A stretch of 64,000 bases of DNA from Monodelphis domestica (Eukaryota > Chordata > Mammalia > Didelphimorphia > Didelphidae). Positions 1-23,700 of this stretch are shown here, piece by piece; within the stretch, counting starts at the first letter, position 1, and the number at the start of each line of letters is the position of its first letter. A program made the translations under genes and the position numbers. The notes beneath the pieces are model-generated. The model saw only the letters and a list, made by a program, of their open reading frames with translations. It had not been told where the DNA came from and made no database searches. The stretch covers positions 5,458,928-5,522,927 of the forward strand of contig NC_077232.1 in the NCBI RefSeq assembly GCF_027887165.1, given 5' to 3'.

Positions 1-11673
<11,673 letters not shown>

Positions 11674-12456
11674 AGGCCGCGACGCGGGGGTCCCTGCCCC
11701 GCGTGTCTGAAGAGAGCGGCCGGCCGGGATCCGTCCTCGGCGCCGACTCCTGGCCCCGCAGCCACGGGGGCTCGGCGCGCCTGCCCGCCTCCCCTGGGCT
11801 CACGGATGTGGTGGGACCAGAGACTAGATTAAAGCTGAGCCACGTTTGTTTCTATCTTGTTGACGGTTTCCCGAGATGGGCAGCGGAGCGCGGCGGGCGC
11901 CGGCGGCTCGTCGGTCTCCTCGGTCTCCTCCTCCTCCTCCCCCCTGTCCCTGGGGGGGGCTCGTTCTTTTGTTTCATGGTTGTCTTTTTAACGCACACCA
12001 CTAGCTCGGGAGGGGCCGAGCCGCCGCTGCTGCAGGACACAGCTGTGCCCGCCACGGTCCACGCCGAGGCCGGTGCCCAAGGAAGCCGCCGACCCGGGCT
12101 GCGAGTGCAGCTTCCTTGTGCCCACGCTTCAGCATCACTGTGACCGGAAGGGTTGGCCAGGCCGCGGGAGGGACCCTTCCACACCCCCCAGGAGGCGGCC
12201 ATCAGCCTTGGGGCTGCCTGGGGGAACCTTGGGGGGGAGGAGGGTGCCGGGCGGAAATCTTGGACAGGCCCCGCCGGGGAGGGGCCTGCTGGGAGGAGAA
12301 CTGTGAAATGGCGGTGGGCAGGCTGGCCTCGGGGGGGCCCCCCACCCTCGGGTTCTTTGTCTGCTCTGAACTTCACTGGAATTGTTTGTGCGGCATCGCT
12401 GGCAGCACCCACCGCCGACTGTACCATACTGAAAATAAACGTTGTCAAAGCACCCG
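11674..12456 (+). other. CHKA: CHKA 3' UTR with two polyadenylation signals
   Basis: After the stop codon there is no further splice pattern. An ATTAAA hexamer lies near 11829. A canonical AATAAA at 12434-12439 is followed by a GU-rich stretch (about 12456-12475), a typical downstream element. The distal signal probably gives the main 3' end, with a UTR near 0.78 kb; the proximal one could give a shorter form. Transcript ends are inferred. Confidence 0.7.
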
Positions 12457-14719
12457 GTGTGGAGGCGTGTCCTTGACCCTTCTGGGTGCCGGCATGGGGC
12501 TTGGGCCTTCTCGGGGGGCCCAGAAACAGAGGAGGGGGCAGGGGCTCCCAGGATGGCTGCTGGGGCAGAATTGTGGGTGCTGGCCCAAATTACGTTTGGG
12601 GGGTCCTCTGGGGGGGGCCGCGAGTGCCCAAGAGAAGTGGTATCAAGGATTGGGAACAGGAATTTTTCAAGAAGAGATCCTGGAGTGAACGCTGCTGGGT
12701 TTGAGCCCACAATCCTAGTAGTCCTGCAGAGGAAGGCTCCGAGCCTAGCCACGTAGGACAGACAGGGCAGGGAGGTGCCTGTCGCACCCCTAAAGCACAC
12801 TTGGAGGTGGGGGTGATGAAAGAGTCTGGAGGCCTCTCCAGGGCCGGTGAAGGCTGCAGAGCTGTGCCTGGACCCTTCTCACAGGAGGACGACGCTAAGG
12901 TCGGCTGTCCACCCATGCTCTGACCCATGGCCTGGGCTGTCTGTCCTGGAAGAAGGGATTTGGGGAGGAGGCACCAGATGCAGCCACGCTCAGAGGGTGG
13001 CCTTGATACTGGCTTGGTGCCCAGACTGCCAGAGATTTGGTCACATCTTCCCCTTCCTAGAATCAGGCGATTTCTCAGGACCCCAAGTGGCCAGCCAGAG
13101 CCACCCGCCCCATCAGGTCAGTTGGCCAAACCTGGGAGTCTGGAGGTCTGACCTCATGTGCTGACCAGCTCCTTTCCCCAGACCCTTCCTCACCAATAAA
13201 ATGGAGACGGAGGGAGGTTGGAAGCACTTCGGCAGTGGCTCCTCCTGGATCTCGTGAACCTTGTTGGCTGCCCCATCCAAGGGTGGCTGTGTGGAGCTTG
13301 CGGCCCACTAAGACCCCCCAACACTGCTCACCCCCCCCCCCAAGATCTTTGTGCCTAGGTGGGTGAACGGGCTCTCTGGTACATCTGGTCTGACCCCCGT
13401 TTAGCCAAAGTGGATTCAGGCTGGTGAGAGCCTATAAGATTCCCCGCTTGGTGGCGCTGCCCTGGGAAGGGGCACTCTGTAGCTTCTCAGGAGGGTTCTG
13501 TGGGTGCAGAGCCCTGGAGGAGGTGGCCAGCCCAGGCCCTGCAGCTGAGTGTCCATTGCAGCCTGGGCCCCAGGTGCTCCCCAGTGTGCCCCTTCCACCT
13601 CAGGGTGCCCAGTTGCCCGTGTCTCCGCTGGCACATTTGTTTTTTGGTGTTTTAGGGTTCAGTCTCCCTTTCCCTGCTTCCCCAGGCAGCCAATAGTGCC
13701 CCTTGGTGGGCTCCCTCAGAATCATCATCCCCTGTGGGCAGTAGCTGGGAAGCTTGGGCCTTGCTGTGCAGCGGGCCAGCCTCCCACAGATGATAGGGTC
13801 TTGGAGGTGGGATGTTGTTGGCGGAATGATGGATTTGACCCAGCTTTCGCATTCAGCCCGCGGCACAGGTTTCACAGGATAAACTGCTCCACCTTGGCTG
13901 AAGCCTGGCTTTATTTTATACCCTCATGATCACAGTTTCATTCTCAACACGTTTCCATGGAACCTAACAACAGATGCGAAGCCTAAAGAGATAGTCAAGG
14001 AAACATTGTTGCTAAGGGCAGTGGGTAAAATCAACATGACCCAGATATAGGTTGGGGAATTCAGAGCACAGATTTGCCAGTTTTTATGCCTAGAAAAGAG
14101 GGTCCTATCTAAGTGGGAATATAAGAATCCTTAGGTTTAATTTTGTAAGTGGGATCTCCTGGTAATATCCTAAGGGGACAGAGTGGGACATTGTATTAAC
14201 CCTGCAAGCATGTTGCTCTCATCAATTTTTCCTGGGGCTAAGTAAGAATACTGATCATGGCAATTCTAATAACATGGGGATGTTAATAATAAAAGTCACT
14301 TAGGGTGGTTTCAGTGGGTGTTTCCATCCTTTCTGGGGGCTGCTTTGCAGTCCCCAGTTTCCACATGGACCATGTGGAACAGTGTGGTCTTTGATGGCTC
14401 CTGGAAGGGCCTAAGTTCAAATCTAGCTTTAGATTCTGGAAGACCCTGGGTGCATCACAGAAGCCCCATCACCTTGTACCCAGGCCTGATTCTAAGTAAG
14501 ATTTATCCCTCCTGGAGGACAAGAATGGCACCCCCAGACCTCAACACCATGCCTGGCACATGGGGCAGTGAGGGCACAGGTCCCATCCAGGCACCGTTCA
14601 TTCCCTTTTTCCAGAGCAGCAGATCCCCCTAGATGTTGCCTCCTGCCCTCACCCTGAGGGCCCTGCAAGGGTGGCACCTGCAGACAGGTGTGGGGGGCCT
14701 CGATGGAACAGAACACCTC
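12457..14719. other. CHKA-TCIRG1 convergent intergenic region
   Basis: The 3' ends of two convergent genes flank this stretch. It holds weak SINE-like remnants and one copy of a roughly 640-bp dispersed repeat (see 13762-14399), followed by a SINE fragment near 14410-14480. No exon-like sequence was seen. Confidence 0.7.
13762..14399 (-). mobile_element. Probable solo LTR, copy 1 of a two-copy family in this window
   Basis: About 640 bp, closely similar to 43706-44363 over its whole length. On the minus strand it has an AATAAA hexamer in the motif TATAAAATAAAGCC roughly 130 bp before its end, followed by a sequence resembling R-U5. This is why I read it as an endogenous-retrovirus LTR. Exact ends are uncertain; a GGGCCT sequence near both edges could be a target duplication. 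It is an old fossil with no internal genes beside it. Confidence 0.5.
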
Positions 14720-14736
14720 AAGCCCATTCTTGTGAC

Positions 14737-14745
14737 TCCTTTATT
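14737..14745 (-). other. TCIRG1: TCIRG1 polyadenylation signal
   Basis: AATAAA on the minus strand (TTTATT at 14740-14745), about 50 bp beyond the TCIRG1 stop codon. It implies a very short 3' UTR. Confidence 0.7.
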
Positions 14746-14794
14746 TGTTGGGTAACACTGGAGGGCAGAAGAAGGGGTCGCAGCCAGCACGGGT

Positions 14795-17700
14795 CTACAG
14801 GGCACTCTGCTCCACCTCAAAGGTAAACGGGCTCAGCTTGTAGCCGGTGCCAGTGTAGAATTTGTTCTGAAACTCCACCCTGTGGGCCAAAGTGGGCATC
14901 AGAGGGCCTGCGGGCATCTCTGCCAATGCCCAGCCCACCTCTTCCCCCCCCCCCCCACTCACCAGTGTAGACGCAGGGCATGCAGGAAGGCAGAGAGCCC
15001 CTCCATCACCAGCAGGATGGCCACTGTAAGCACGGCAAAGGCGGCGAAGACGGGCACCAGCACCAGGCTGGCCATGCCCAGCTCCCGGCTCATGCCCAGG
15101 CCGATGCGCATCACCATGACCCACAAGACCTCGGAGAGCTCTGCAGGGGGCATGGGCACCCTGAGGGCATTCATGGATGGCCTACCGTGCCCACATGTGC
15201 CCACACACCCATGGGCACCCGGGTGGCCTTTCCTCCAACAGGAGCAGCCTCGGCCTCCATCCCTATGGCCTCCGCAGACCCTTCTCTGACTAGCCTGGCC
15301 TGAGGATGGAGGCTCTCCCCTGGGGAGGCCCCACTGGCCCGCAGGCTTCCTCTCTCTCCCCACGACCCACCGAACCCCTGGGAAGCTCTCCGAGGAGGAG
15401 GACGGGCTCTCCTCCCGCCCTGCTCAGAGCCCTCCCCCAGCCGGGCACTCACGGGCATGCGCCAGGCTCAGGGCCCAGAGACGCAGGTAGGAGGCCGTGT
15501 TGGAAACGCAGCCCAGGCAGTACTCGATGGTGTGGATGGCCTGATGCATGAACGCCTCCGAGAAGTCAAACTGCAGGAGGGGACGTGCCTGGAGTCGGGG
15601 AGCCAGCCAGCACCCCCCCCCCAAGCGGCCTCCCCGCCAGGCTACAGATGAGGAAACTGAGGCACCTCAGAAAAATCAAGGCATTTGTCAAGGGCCACCC
15701 GACTAGGAAACGTCCGACTAGGACCCACCTCGGACTCGGCCTCCTGCGCACCCCCTGCCTCCTCGTACTCGGCCCCGTTCAGCGAGGGGCCGTCTTCCGT
15801 CGCCCACAGAAGGCTGGTCTTCTCTGAGGAGCCCTGGTCTCGAGAGGTGGGTCAGGCCACGTCAGGCGGGCGCCAGGGCCGTCTGTCCATCCATCTACCC
15901 CCCCCCCCCCCCCCGTGCCCAGGCCCAGCTCCATACCCGCTGTTGGCGGCCCAGCCGTCTCTTTCGATGGTGCTGTGAGCACAGATAGAGGGGCGTTCCC
16001 AGAAGGAGGACGGGCACCGAGACCAGGGCCAGGACCACCAGAAACGTCTGCACAGGCACCTGGGGACGAGGGGGCGGGGCGGGCATGAGGCAGAGCGCCG
16101 ACCCCCCATCAGGAGGTTCCCCATCATCCTTCTGGGGCCTCCGAGGCCCGCCTGCCCTCCTCCATTCATTGCCCCTCGGAGCATCCAGACCAGCGGCATC
16201 CGGCCTGGGTGGGGAGCTCACTACTGCGACGGCCGCCCAGGGCTCCTAACAGGCAGGAAGGCTTTTCTTCTACTGAATCGCAATCTGTCGTGTAGAATAC
16301 GGACTGCATATGGGCGACTGCGTGTGCGCGTATGGAGGGAGCGGGAGGGAGACAGACACTGGCTGGAGTGGCTTTGTGGCTGTTCTTAAGAGATTTCTTA
16401 CAGGGAAGGAAGGGAGGCAGGAGGAGGGGGAGGTTTGAAGCTGAGGCCTATGTTAAACAAAGGCTCAAACCCTTCCCTTCTATCTCAGAATGAATCCTGT
16501 GTATTAGCTCTAAGGTAGGCCAGTCAGAGCAAGGCAATGGGAGTGAAGTGACTTGTCCAGGGTCACCCAGCTGGGAAGTGTCTGAGGTCAAATTTGAACC
16601 CAGAACCTCCTTCTTCTTTGTCTGGCTCTCAAACCACAGAGGCCTCCCCCTCACACCCCCACAGCTACCACTAAAACAAGAGTTTTTAGTGGGGATGTTC
16701 TTAGCCTGGAGAAAGTCTTCAGAAGCCCCTTGGGGAGGAGGGATCGAGGGGAGGCTGCAAAGGGGCCCCCCTTCGGGCACAGGCTGGAGGGCCCCTTGTT
16801 CTCTGCTTCCCCACCCAATTCCTCTCTATGGGCCCTCACTATGGGAGGTCTTGGAGGACCCGGCTGGCCCTCGATGATCCAATTCTGATCCAAATTATCA
16901 TCAAAAAAAAATTATCATTAAAAAAAAGCTGAGCACGGACATGCAGGGGGAAGACTCACCTGGTGAGGGTACAGGGGCCTGTTGGTGGGGCTCTGGGAGA
17001 AGAGGAACATGTTGATGAAGTGGATGAGGACGCTGGGCGCCTCCGCCGAGCTGGCCACCGAGAAGGCCAGCCACTTGTAGACAATCATGAAGACCAGGTA
17101 GCCGAAGAGCCCCCCGAGGAACAGCACCTCGGGCACAAACTCGAGCAGGAGACGGTGCCACTGTCCGAAGTGTCTGCGGGGTGCGGGGAGGGGCTGCTAC
17201 TTCAGGGGCTGCCCCGACCCCTGGCACCTGCCCTCTCAGACCCCCCCCCCCGCGCCCTGTCCTCACATGTGGTTGAAGACGCCCAGGACAACCCCGAAGG
17301 CCATGTGCAGGATGCCCAGGATGACAGACATCTTCATCTTGTACGAGTTGAGGAAGCTCAGATGGTTGATGGCCAGACTCCAGATCTGATCAGGAAGGGG
17401 AGGGGGTCAGGGGGTCCTCTTGGAGGGGGAGGGGAGCTCCTTGGACTCCCCCTCCCTCATTCCGGTTGTCTCCTTTGGTGAGCATCAAGGAGGCCCCTAC
17501 TGTATGCCCAACCCACCCTGTGCCAGGCAGCGGCAGAAACCGTCCCTGCTTGTGTGGTCATTGTAGACACAGCACTACAGGATTAGTGTCCCTGAGGAGG
17601 ACAAGTGGCCCCCAAATGGAATTCTCCACCTCTGCCTAGCCTTTGCCTAGACTATTCCCACTGCCAGGAATACCCTCCCTGGAGGGGTTGGCCATTTCCT

Positions 17701-20700
17701 TCTCTGGCTCATTTTACAGAGGAAGAAACAGAGGCAAATGGGATGAGGTGACTCACCCAGGGTCATACAGCTACTAAATAAATATCTGAGGCTGGATTTG
17801 AACTCAGGGAGATAAGTCTTCCTGACTCCAAGCCCATGGATAGATGGTTTCCCCATATCCCTCATTAGAATGCAAGCTCCCAAGGGCAGCTGGGTGACTC
17901 AGTGGCTTGGAGAGGGGAGGTCCTGGGTTCAAATTTGGCCTCAGATACTTCCTGGCTAAGTCACTTCACCCCGATTGCCTAGCCTTGACTGTTCTGCCTC
18001 AGAACCAATACTTAGTTTTAATACTAAGATGGAAAGAAAAAAGCACAATGCCTGTCACACAGGAAGGGCTTCAGGACTGCTGCCAAGAATCAGTCTCCAG
18101 TCTTTGTCTGGAGCCATGCTAGCCCATTCTCTGCCCCTCCAGGGCCGTTTGGCACTCTCTCCATCCTGCTCTAAGCTTGGGAGTCTAAACTCTAAATCTG
18201 GACATCAGCAGAACGCTTCTCCTGGGGCGGCCAAACTGGAATTCATCCCCTCTGCCCCATCCTTCCCCCCCCCCAAATAAGCCTCCATGTTCTCCTGGAA
18301 GATCCCCAGTGCCAGGGAACTTGCTGCCTCCAAGGCAGCCCCTTTCACTCTGGGACCACCCATTGTCGGAAAGTTGTCCCTGGCTTCTCTGCGGTCCTGA
18401 TGCTTGGCTCTGATGTTTCTGGCTGCCACCCTCTGCACCAGGGAGAACTCGCCATGCTCTTTCTCCTCAATAATACTCCGGACACGAGAAGGCAGTTGTT
18501 CTGTCCTTCCCTTCTGCGATGAAATACCCCAGGGGCCCCTTCAGCACTGCCCCAGCAGGCCTGGGTCCTCTGGGCCAGACCCCAGCCTCAGAGTTCTCCT
18601 CAACTCCTCTCATCCTCCTGAGCCAACAATCATCCCCCCATTCATCCAGCAGCCGGCCTTCTTGTTCAGACCCTGGCCAAGGCAAGTGCAATGACTCTGA
18701 GGCCTCCTCTTCTTCCTCTGGTCCATCCAGACAGGCTGCCACAATCCGCTTCTGGAGGCATCCACCACCTTCCTTGGCTCCCCATTGCCACTGCTTAGTC
18801 TGGGCCTAACTCCCTTCCCTAGCCTTGTCTCCCCTGAGATCCCAGCAAGGTGAAGGGCTCTGGGTGTCAGTGAGCTGCTCCCTGACCCAGGCAGGAAATC
18901 CCTTTGTCAGAGGCATTGTGGAGGTTCGACTTGGGCAAGGACAGGCCAGTCTGGACCCCTCCTGTCAATGTGCCCTCAGCACCCACCCCACAGACCTACA
19001 ACAGCCTGGCCCCCAGGGCACAGCCTTCACTTGCAAACTGTGGCCACAAGACATCCTCTGAGGGCTAGCTTCAGGGCCACCTCCTCCAGGAAGCCTGCCC
19101 TGATCACTCTAGCAGAAAGTGAGGTTCCCTCCTAAAGGATTTTGTACTTTCCTTTCTTCCCTGCTCTGGCCTCAGTTTCCATCTTAAAAAGAGGTAGTTG
19201 GACAAAATGACCTCTTCCACTGCGATGGTCTCTGTTCTGCATTCCATGACATTTTCTGTTGTCCAACCCTTCACGATCCCGTTTGGGGTTTTCTTGGCAG
19301 AGATCCTGGAGTGGATCCTGGCCATTTCCTTTGCCAGCTCATTTTACAGACGAGGAAATGAAGACCAGCAGGGTGAAGTGACTTGTCCAGGGTCATCCAG
19401 CTAGGAGGTGTCTGAGGCTCGATTTAAAATTGCATCTTCTTGCCTCCAGGTATGGTGCTTCTGTCTTCCGCTGCCCAGGAAGCATTCTGCTGGGCTCCTC
19501 CATGTTCTAAGGTCCCTCTAGCTGACCTGATTTCACCGTCCCCCCAGCCCGGATGTCCTCGGTTCTGGGGTCCCTCCTTGCCTCCGTTCTAAAGCCCCTT
19601 CCAGCTCCCCCAGGGGAGGACTCACCGGGTCAATCCCGAAGGGGTACGGGCCCAGGAAGACCCCAGTGACGTTGGGATCCAACGTGAGGACGGGATGATG
19701 GGCCAGAAATTCCGAGCTGGAAGTGAGCACATGGAGGTCAGGGGCCTTTAGGAGCCAAGGGGAGGGGAGGGGGTGCCCGGGGCTAGGGGGAGGGCCAGGT
19801 GGCGGGCTCACCTCCAGTCAGACTGGTTGACCATCGCCCTGATGCTCCAGCCCGAGGGGAAGATAGCGGTGGCTCGGCTGAAGCATTCATTGTAGATGAA
19901 GCCGGTGTAGATGGAGAAGGCGCCCATGAGGAGGAGGAGGTAACGGCCTCCGAAGAACGTTCTCCAGATCTGGGGGGAGGGGTGGGGGCTTGTGCCTGGC
20001 CCGGAGCCCCCCATCCTCCTCCCTCCTTCGTCAGGGGCCACGTCCTCCAGAGGCCTGGCTTCCGATCCCCGGGGCACCCCCGCTGCTCACCTCGTTCTGC
20101 GAGGCCTTCATGCTGGGCCGATTCTCGCCAAGCACCATGGCCAGGGCAAAGAGGAACATGAGCAGCCCGTGGCCCACGTCCCCAAACATGACGGCAAAGA
20201 GGAACGGGAACGTGATGATAGTGTAGGGGGCTGCGGGGGGCACAAGGCATGAGTACATCGGCCTGAAGCTTCTGCGCCCCCCTCGCCCCTCACAGATCCA
20301 CAGGAGGAAGAGGGCTCGCTCGGGTTGCTCCCGGCATTTAACAGATGGGGAAACTGAGGCTAGGGGAGGGGACATGGCTCTTTCACTCAAATGCTCTGCT
20401 GAGTTGAGACCAGCGCCCAGCATCCTCCACAGAGAGCTGGTCCTGATGCAGGGGGGAGGTCAGGGCTCCCTGGGCTATGCCAAGATGGCAGTCTCTGTCC
20501 CCCCACCCCCAGAATGTAAAACTGGGAACAGGGGGAACTCTGGGAGGCTGGAAAGGCCCTTGGAGGTTATCGAGTCCAACTCCATTTCACAGAGGAGGAA
20601 ACAGAGACCAGGGTAATTCAGTAACCTACTTGAGGCCACACAGCTAGAAAACCTGGTATGGTCACTGGGCATGCCAGGGGCACCCCAGAGCAGAGAGCTG

Positions 20701-23700
20701 AGTCAAGAGATCCTGGGTTCAAATTGACCACAGGCACTTCTTAGCTGAGTGACCCTGGGCAAGCCACTTCACCCCAACTGCCTAGCCTTTGGCGCTCTTC
20801 TCTTAGAACTGCTCCCAAGAGAGAAGGTAAGGGTTCAAAAAGAGAAAGAAGAGAAGGCTCTGGGCAGCCATGGTTGATGTCAGTCACAGAGGCTTAAAGA
20901 GCTGTGATGTAGAGGGGGATTAGCCCGGTTCTGCTTGGCCCCAGAGGACAGAACTGGCTGCCATTATGTGGCGGTCAAGTGGCAGGAAGTTAAAGGGGCT
21001 TTGGGGGTGTTTTGGTAAAAAAAAAAATCAAAGTCCTGGCCTGACCCAGATTCATTTCTGGCCCTTCGAGGCTCACCGGGGTTCACCTCCTGGTAGCATC
21101 CCACGCCGTAGGCATCCACGATGCCTTGGAAGCTGGCTGTAAAGCGGTTGGTACGGATGAGGGTTGGGGGCGATTCTCTGGATGGGATGCGATGTACAAC
21201 AGTCCCCACACCTGCCCCACTTCGGAGCTAACAGGAGAGGAGAGAGATCGGGGGAAGATAACTGAAGGAGACTGGTGGCACAGTGTTAGGCACAAGGGGT
21301 CTAGACTAAAATATCCCTGCCCTCAAGGAGTTTACATTGTTGGGGGATATAACATAGATACAAGATACAAAATATAAACAGAATGATGCAAACTAGCATC
21401 ATAGTGCTGGGCCTGGAGTCAGGAAGACCTGAGTTGAAATCCAGCCTCAGACACTCATTGTGACCTTAGGCAAGTCATTTAACTTTAAAAAATAAAGAGA
21501 TTCAGGGTAGAGATGAAGGGAAGGAGCCTGTGCATGTGCATGTCGGAGGTGGGAGGGAACATACACAAAGCGTGAAGGCAGGAGAGTGTGAGGAAGAAGA
21601 AAGCCAGCAGCCTAGCTGGGGCACAGGAGCACGGGAAAGCTCACCTAAGGCACAGCAGGAGCAGGAAGTAAAGAGCCTTGAATGTCAGGTAAAAGAGATT
21701 GGACTTTCCATTGTTGGCAGTGTAGTATAGTGGATAGAATGCTGGGCCTGGAGTTGTGAAGACCTCAAATTCTGCTTCACACACGCTTGTGTGACTGTGA
21801 ACAAGTCACCGAGCCTGATGAGGGTAATAATACCCACAGTGCCTACTTAGTTTAACAGGGTAGTTTTGAGGCTTAAATGCAGCACATTTACAAACTTCTT
21901 TTCAAACCTTGAATCGCTATATAAATGTCATTAGGAGTACGAAATGTATGCTCGTCATCAGTCAGTCCTAACAATAAACAGCCTGATTGTGACGGAAGCA
22001 GGGGAGTATCCCAGGGAGAAAGAAGGAAGTGAAGAATGTGAACAGCTGTTAACACTTTGGCCTTTAGTCACCTTGTGATCCCCCTTCTGGGAACCTCAGT
22101 TTCCTTTTCTGTAAAATGGGACAATCATCCTCACACTCCCATGGCCAGACTGGATTGTGGTGAGAGTGTGCTGAAGAAGTGAGGCCAGAGCTTCTCTTTC
22201 AGACTCTACAGGCACCTGCCTTTGGTCCTCAAAGCACCGCCTGCTGGGGGCAGGCCAGGGTAAGGCCGAAGAAAACTGAGCCCGCTGATGCTGCGTGAGC
22301 TCAGGGCCTGCTGATGTTGGCGGGAGGACGGGGCCGCGCGGGGGCTCCAGGGACTCACCGAGCTCTCATTTAGGGTCTGCTGCAGGGTCACGAGGTCGCG
22401 CGTGGGGCACCAGACTTCTGCAATGAGGCACTTGTCGGTGACGCTGAGGCTACACTGGTTGAGCATGAGGTAGACGGCCTTCATCTTGCGGATCTGCACT
22501 TGCCAGGGGGGCAGCAGGCTTTGGACCCGCTGGAGCACCTGCCCCAGGAACTGCTCTGTCTCCTGCAGCACCTGGAGAAGGGGCAGAGCCAAGGGCCGCC
22601 CCGTGAGTCTGGGGCTCCTAAAGGAAGAGGTGGGGTAGGAGCTCTCCAAGGCCCTCAATCCCATTCCTGGCATGTCGCCCAAGATGGAAGCTGCGGGAGG
22701 GCTGGCACTGCTTCACTCCTGTCCCAGGACCCCCAGGGCTCAGGGTAGGGAAAGGGCACATTGCAGGCGCTAGGTAAAAAGCACATAGTGGGTGCTTAAT
22801 AAAGGAGCATGTGTCAGAGACACATAGTAGGTGCTTAATACGTGACTGCTGGGTGCTATATAGAAGGTGCAGAGTGAAAAGTAATTGACTTATGGACGTC
22901 TGAGCTCTCCCAAGTTGATTTCCAATCGGTGGTACCAGCTGAGGGTGATGGGGCTGGTGACTGGTCAGCACGCGCCCAGGCATTTGGGTGGCCACATACA
23001 GTGACCCACTTCCTCACACCAGGGTCGCCTTTCTTCTATGAGCCTGTTGAGGCTGGAGACTAAGAGGCAGGCGGACGTCCCCTCGGGTGGCCCCATGACT
23101 AATGCCAACACGAGGGGTCATTCTGGCTCCGCCCTCCTTCCCGTGGGGAGACAAGCATTCAGCAGGCCATTTGGGCGCCCTTAGTCAGACGGCTTCTCCT
23201 GGGGGTGGGGATGGAGCCCTTCTTGTGACTGCTCAGGGGAAGTCCCCGAGTTACTCTGGGAGCCTCGTGAGCCTCGCTCACTTCCCGATTGCCCAACAGG
23301 GGACGACTGCTCACTGGACGCCCAACTTCTGCCTATTGCTGGGGGGAGGGGGGTGCTCTGCCCGCCCCCAGGAGAGCGCAGGCCCGCCGGTCAGGACGCC
23401 CGCCATGCGGTGCACCCGCGGGACCGCCCGGGACCCGGGGCTCTAGAACGTGTCCTGGGGAGCAAAGGGGCGTCTGCGACCAGGCGAGGCTCTGAGGTCC
23501 CTCTCACAAATGTGACAGATTGGTCAGAGTTTGGGGCGTGACGGGCCTCATAAGTGATGGCTGGTCGGTCCGTAGGAGGGGGCAGGTGGAGAGAGGCGTG
23601 AAATGTCCCTCGCTGGACGGAGCTGCCCCTTCCTGCCAGGCGGGTCCTTCCCCCTCCCCCCAGCCGGCCTCGCCAGGGCTCGCCCTTCGGCGGCGGCAGC

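Larger units (their letters stand above)
17386..19625 (-). other. TCIRG1 intron of 2.2 kb, SINE- and L2-rich
   Basis: Lies between exons encoding FGIDP and [10 protein letters not shown]. It holds a reverse SINE (17685-17850), a forward SINE (17884-18045), an L2 3' end (about 18560-19170) and a reverse SINE (19235-19470). No extra exon seen. Confidence 0.75.
21228..22358 (-). other. TCIRG1 intron of 1.1 kb with SINEs
   Basis: Contains a forward tRNA-type SINE fragment (21385-21490) and a forward CORE-SINE with its CGCTATATAAATG-type 3' end (21715-21945). Nothing else recognised. Confidence 0.7.

Noticed and set aside
12116-12800. Extra gene downstream of CHKA
   Set aside because: The frames overlap the CHKA 3' UTR and polyadenylation signal and have no homology or splice sites.
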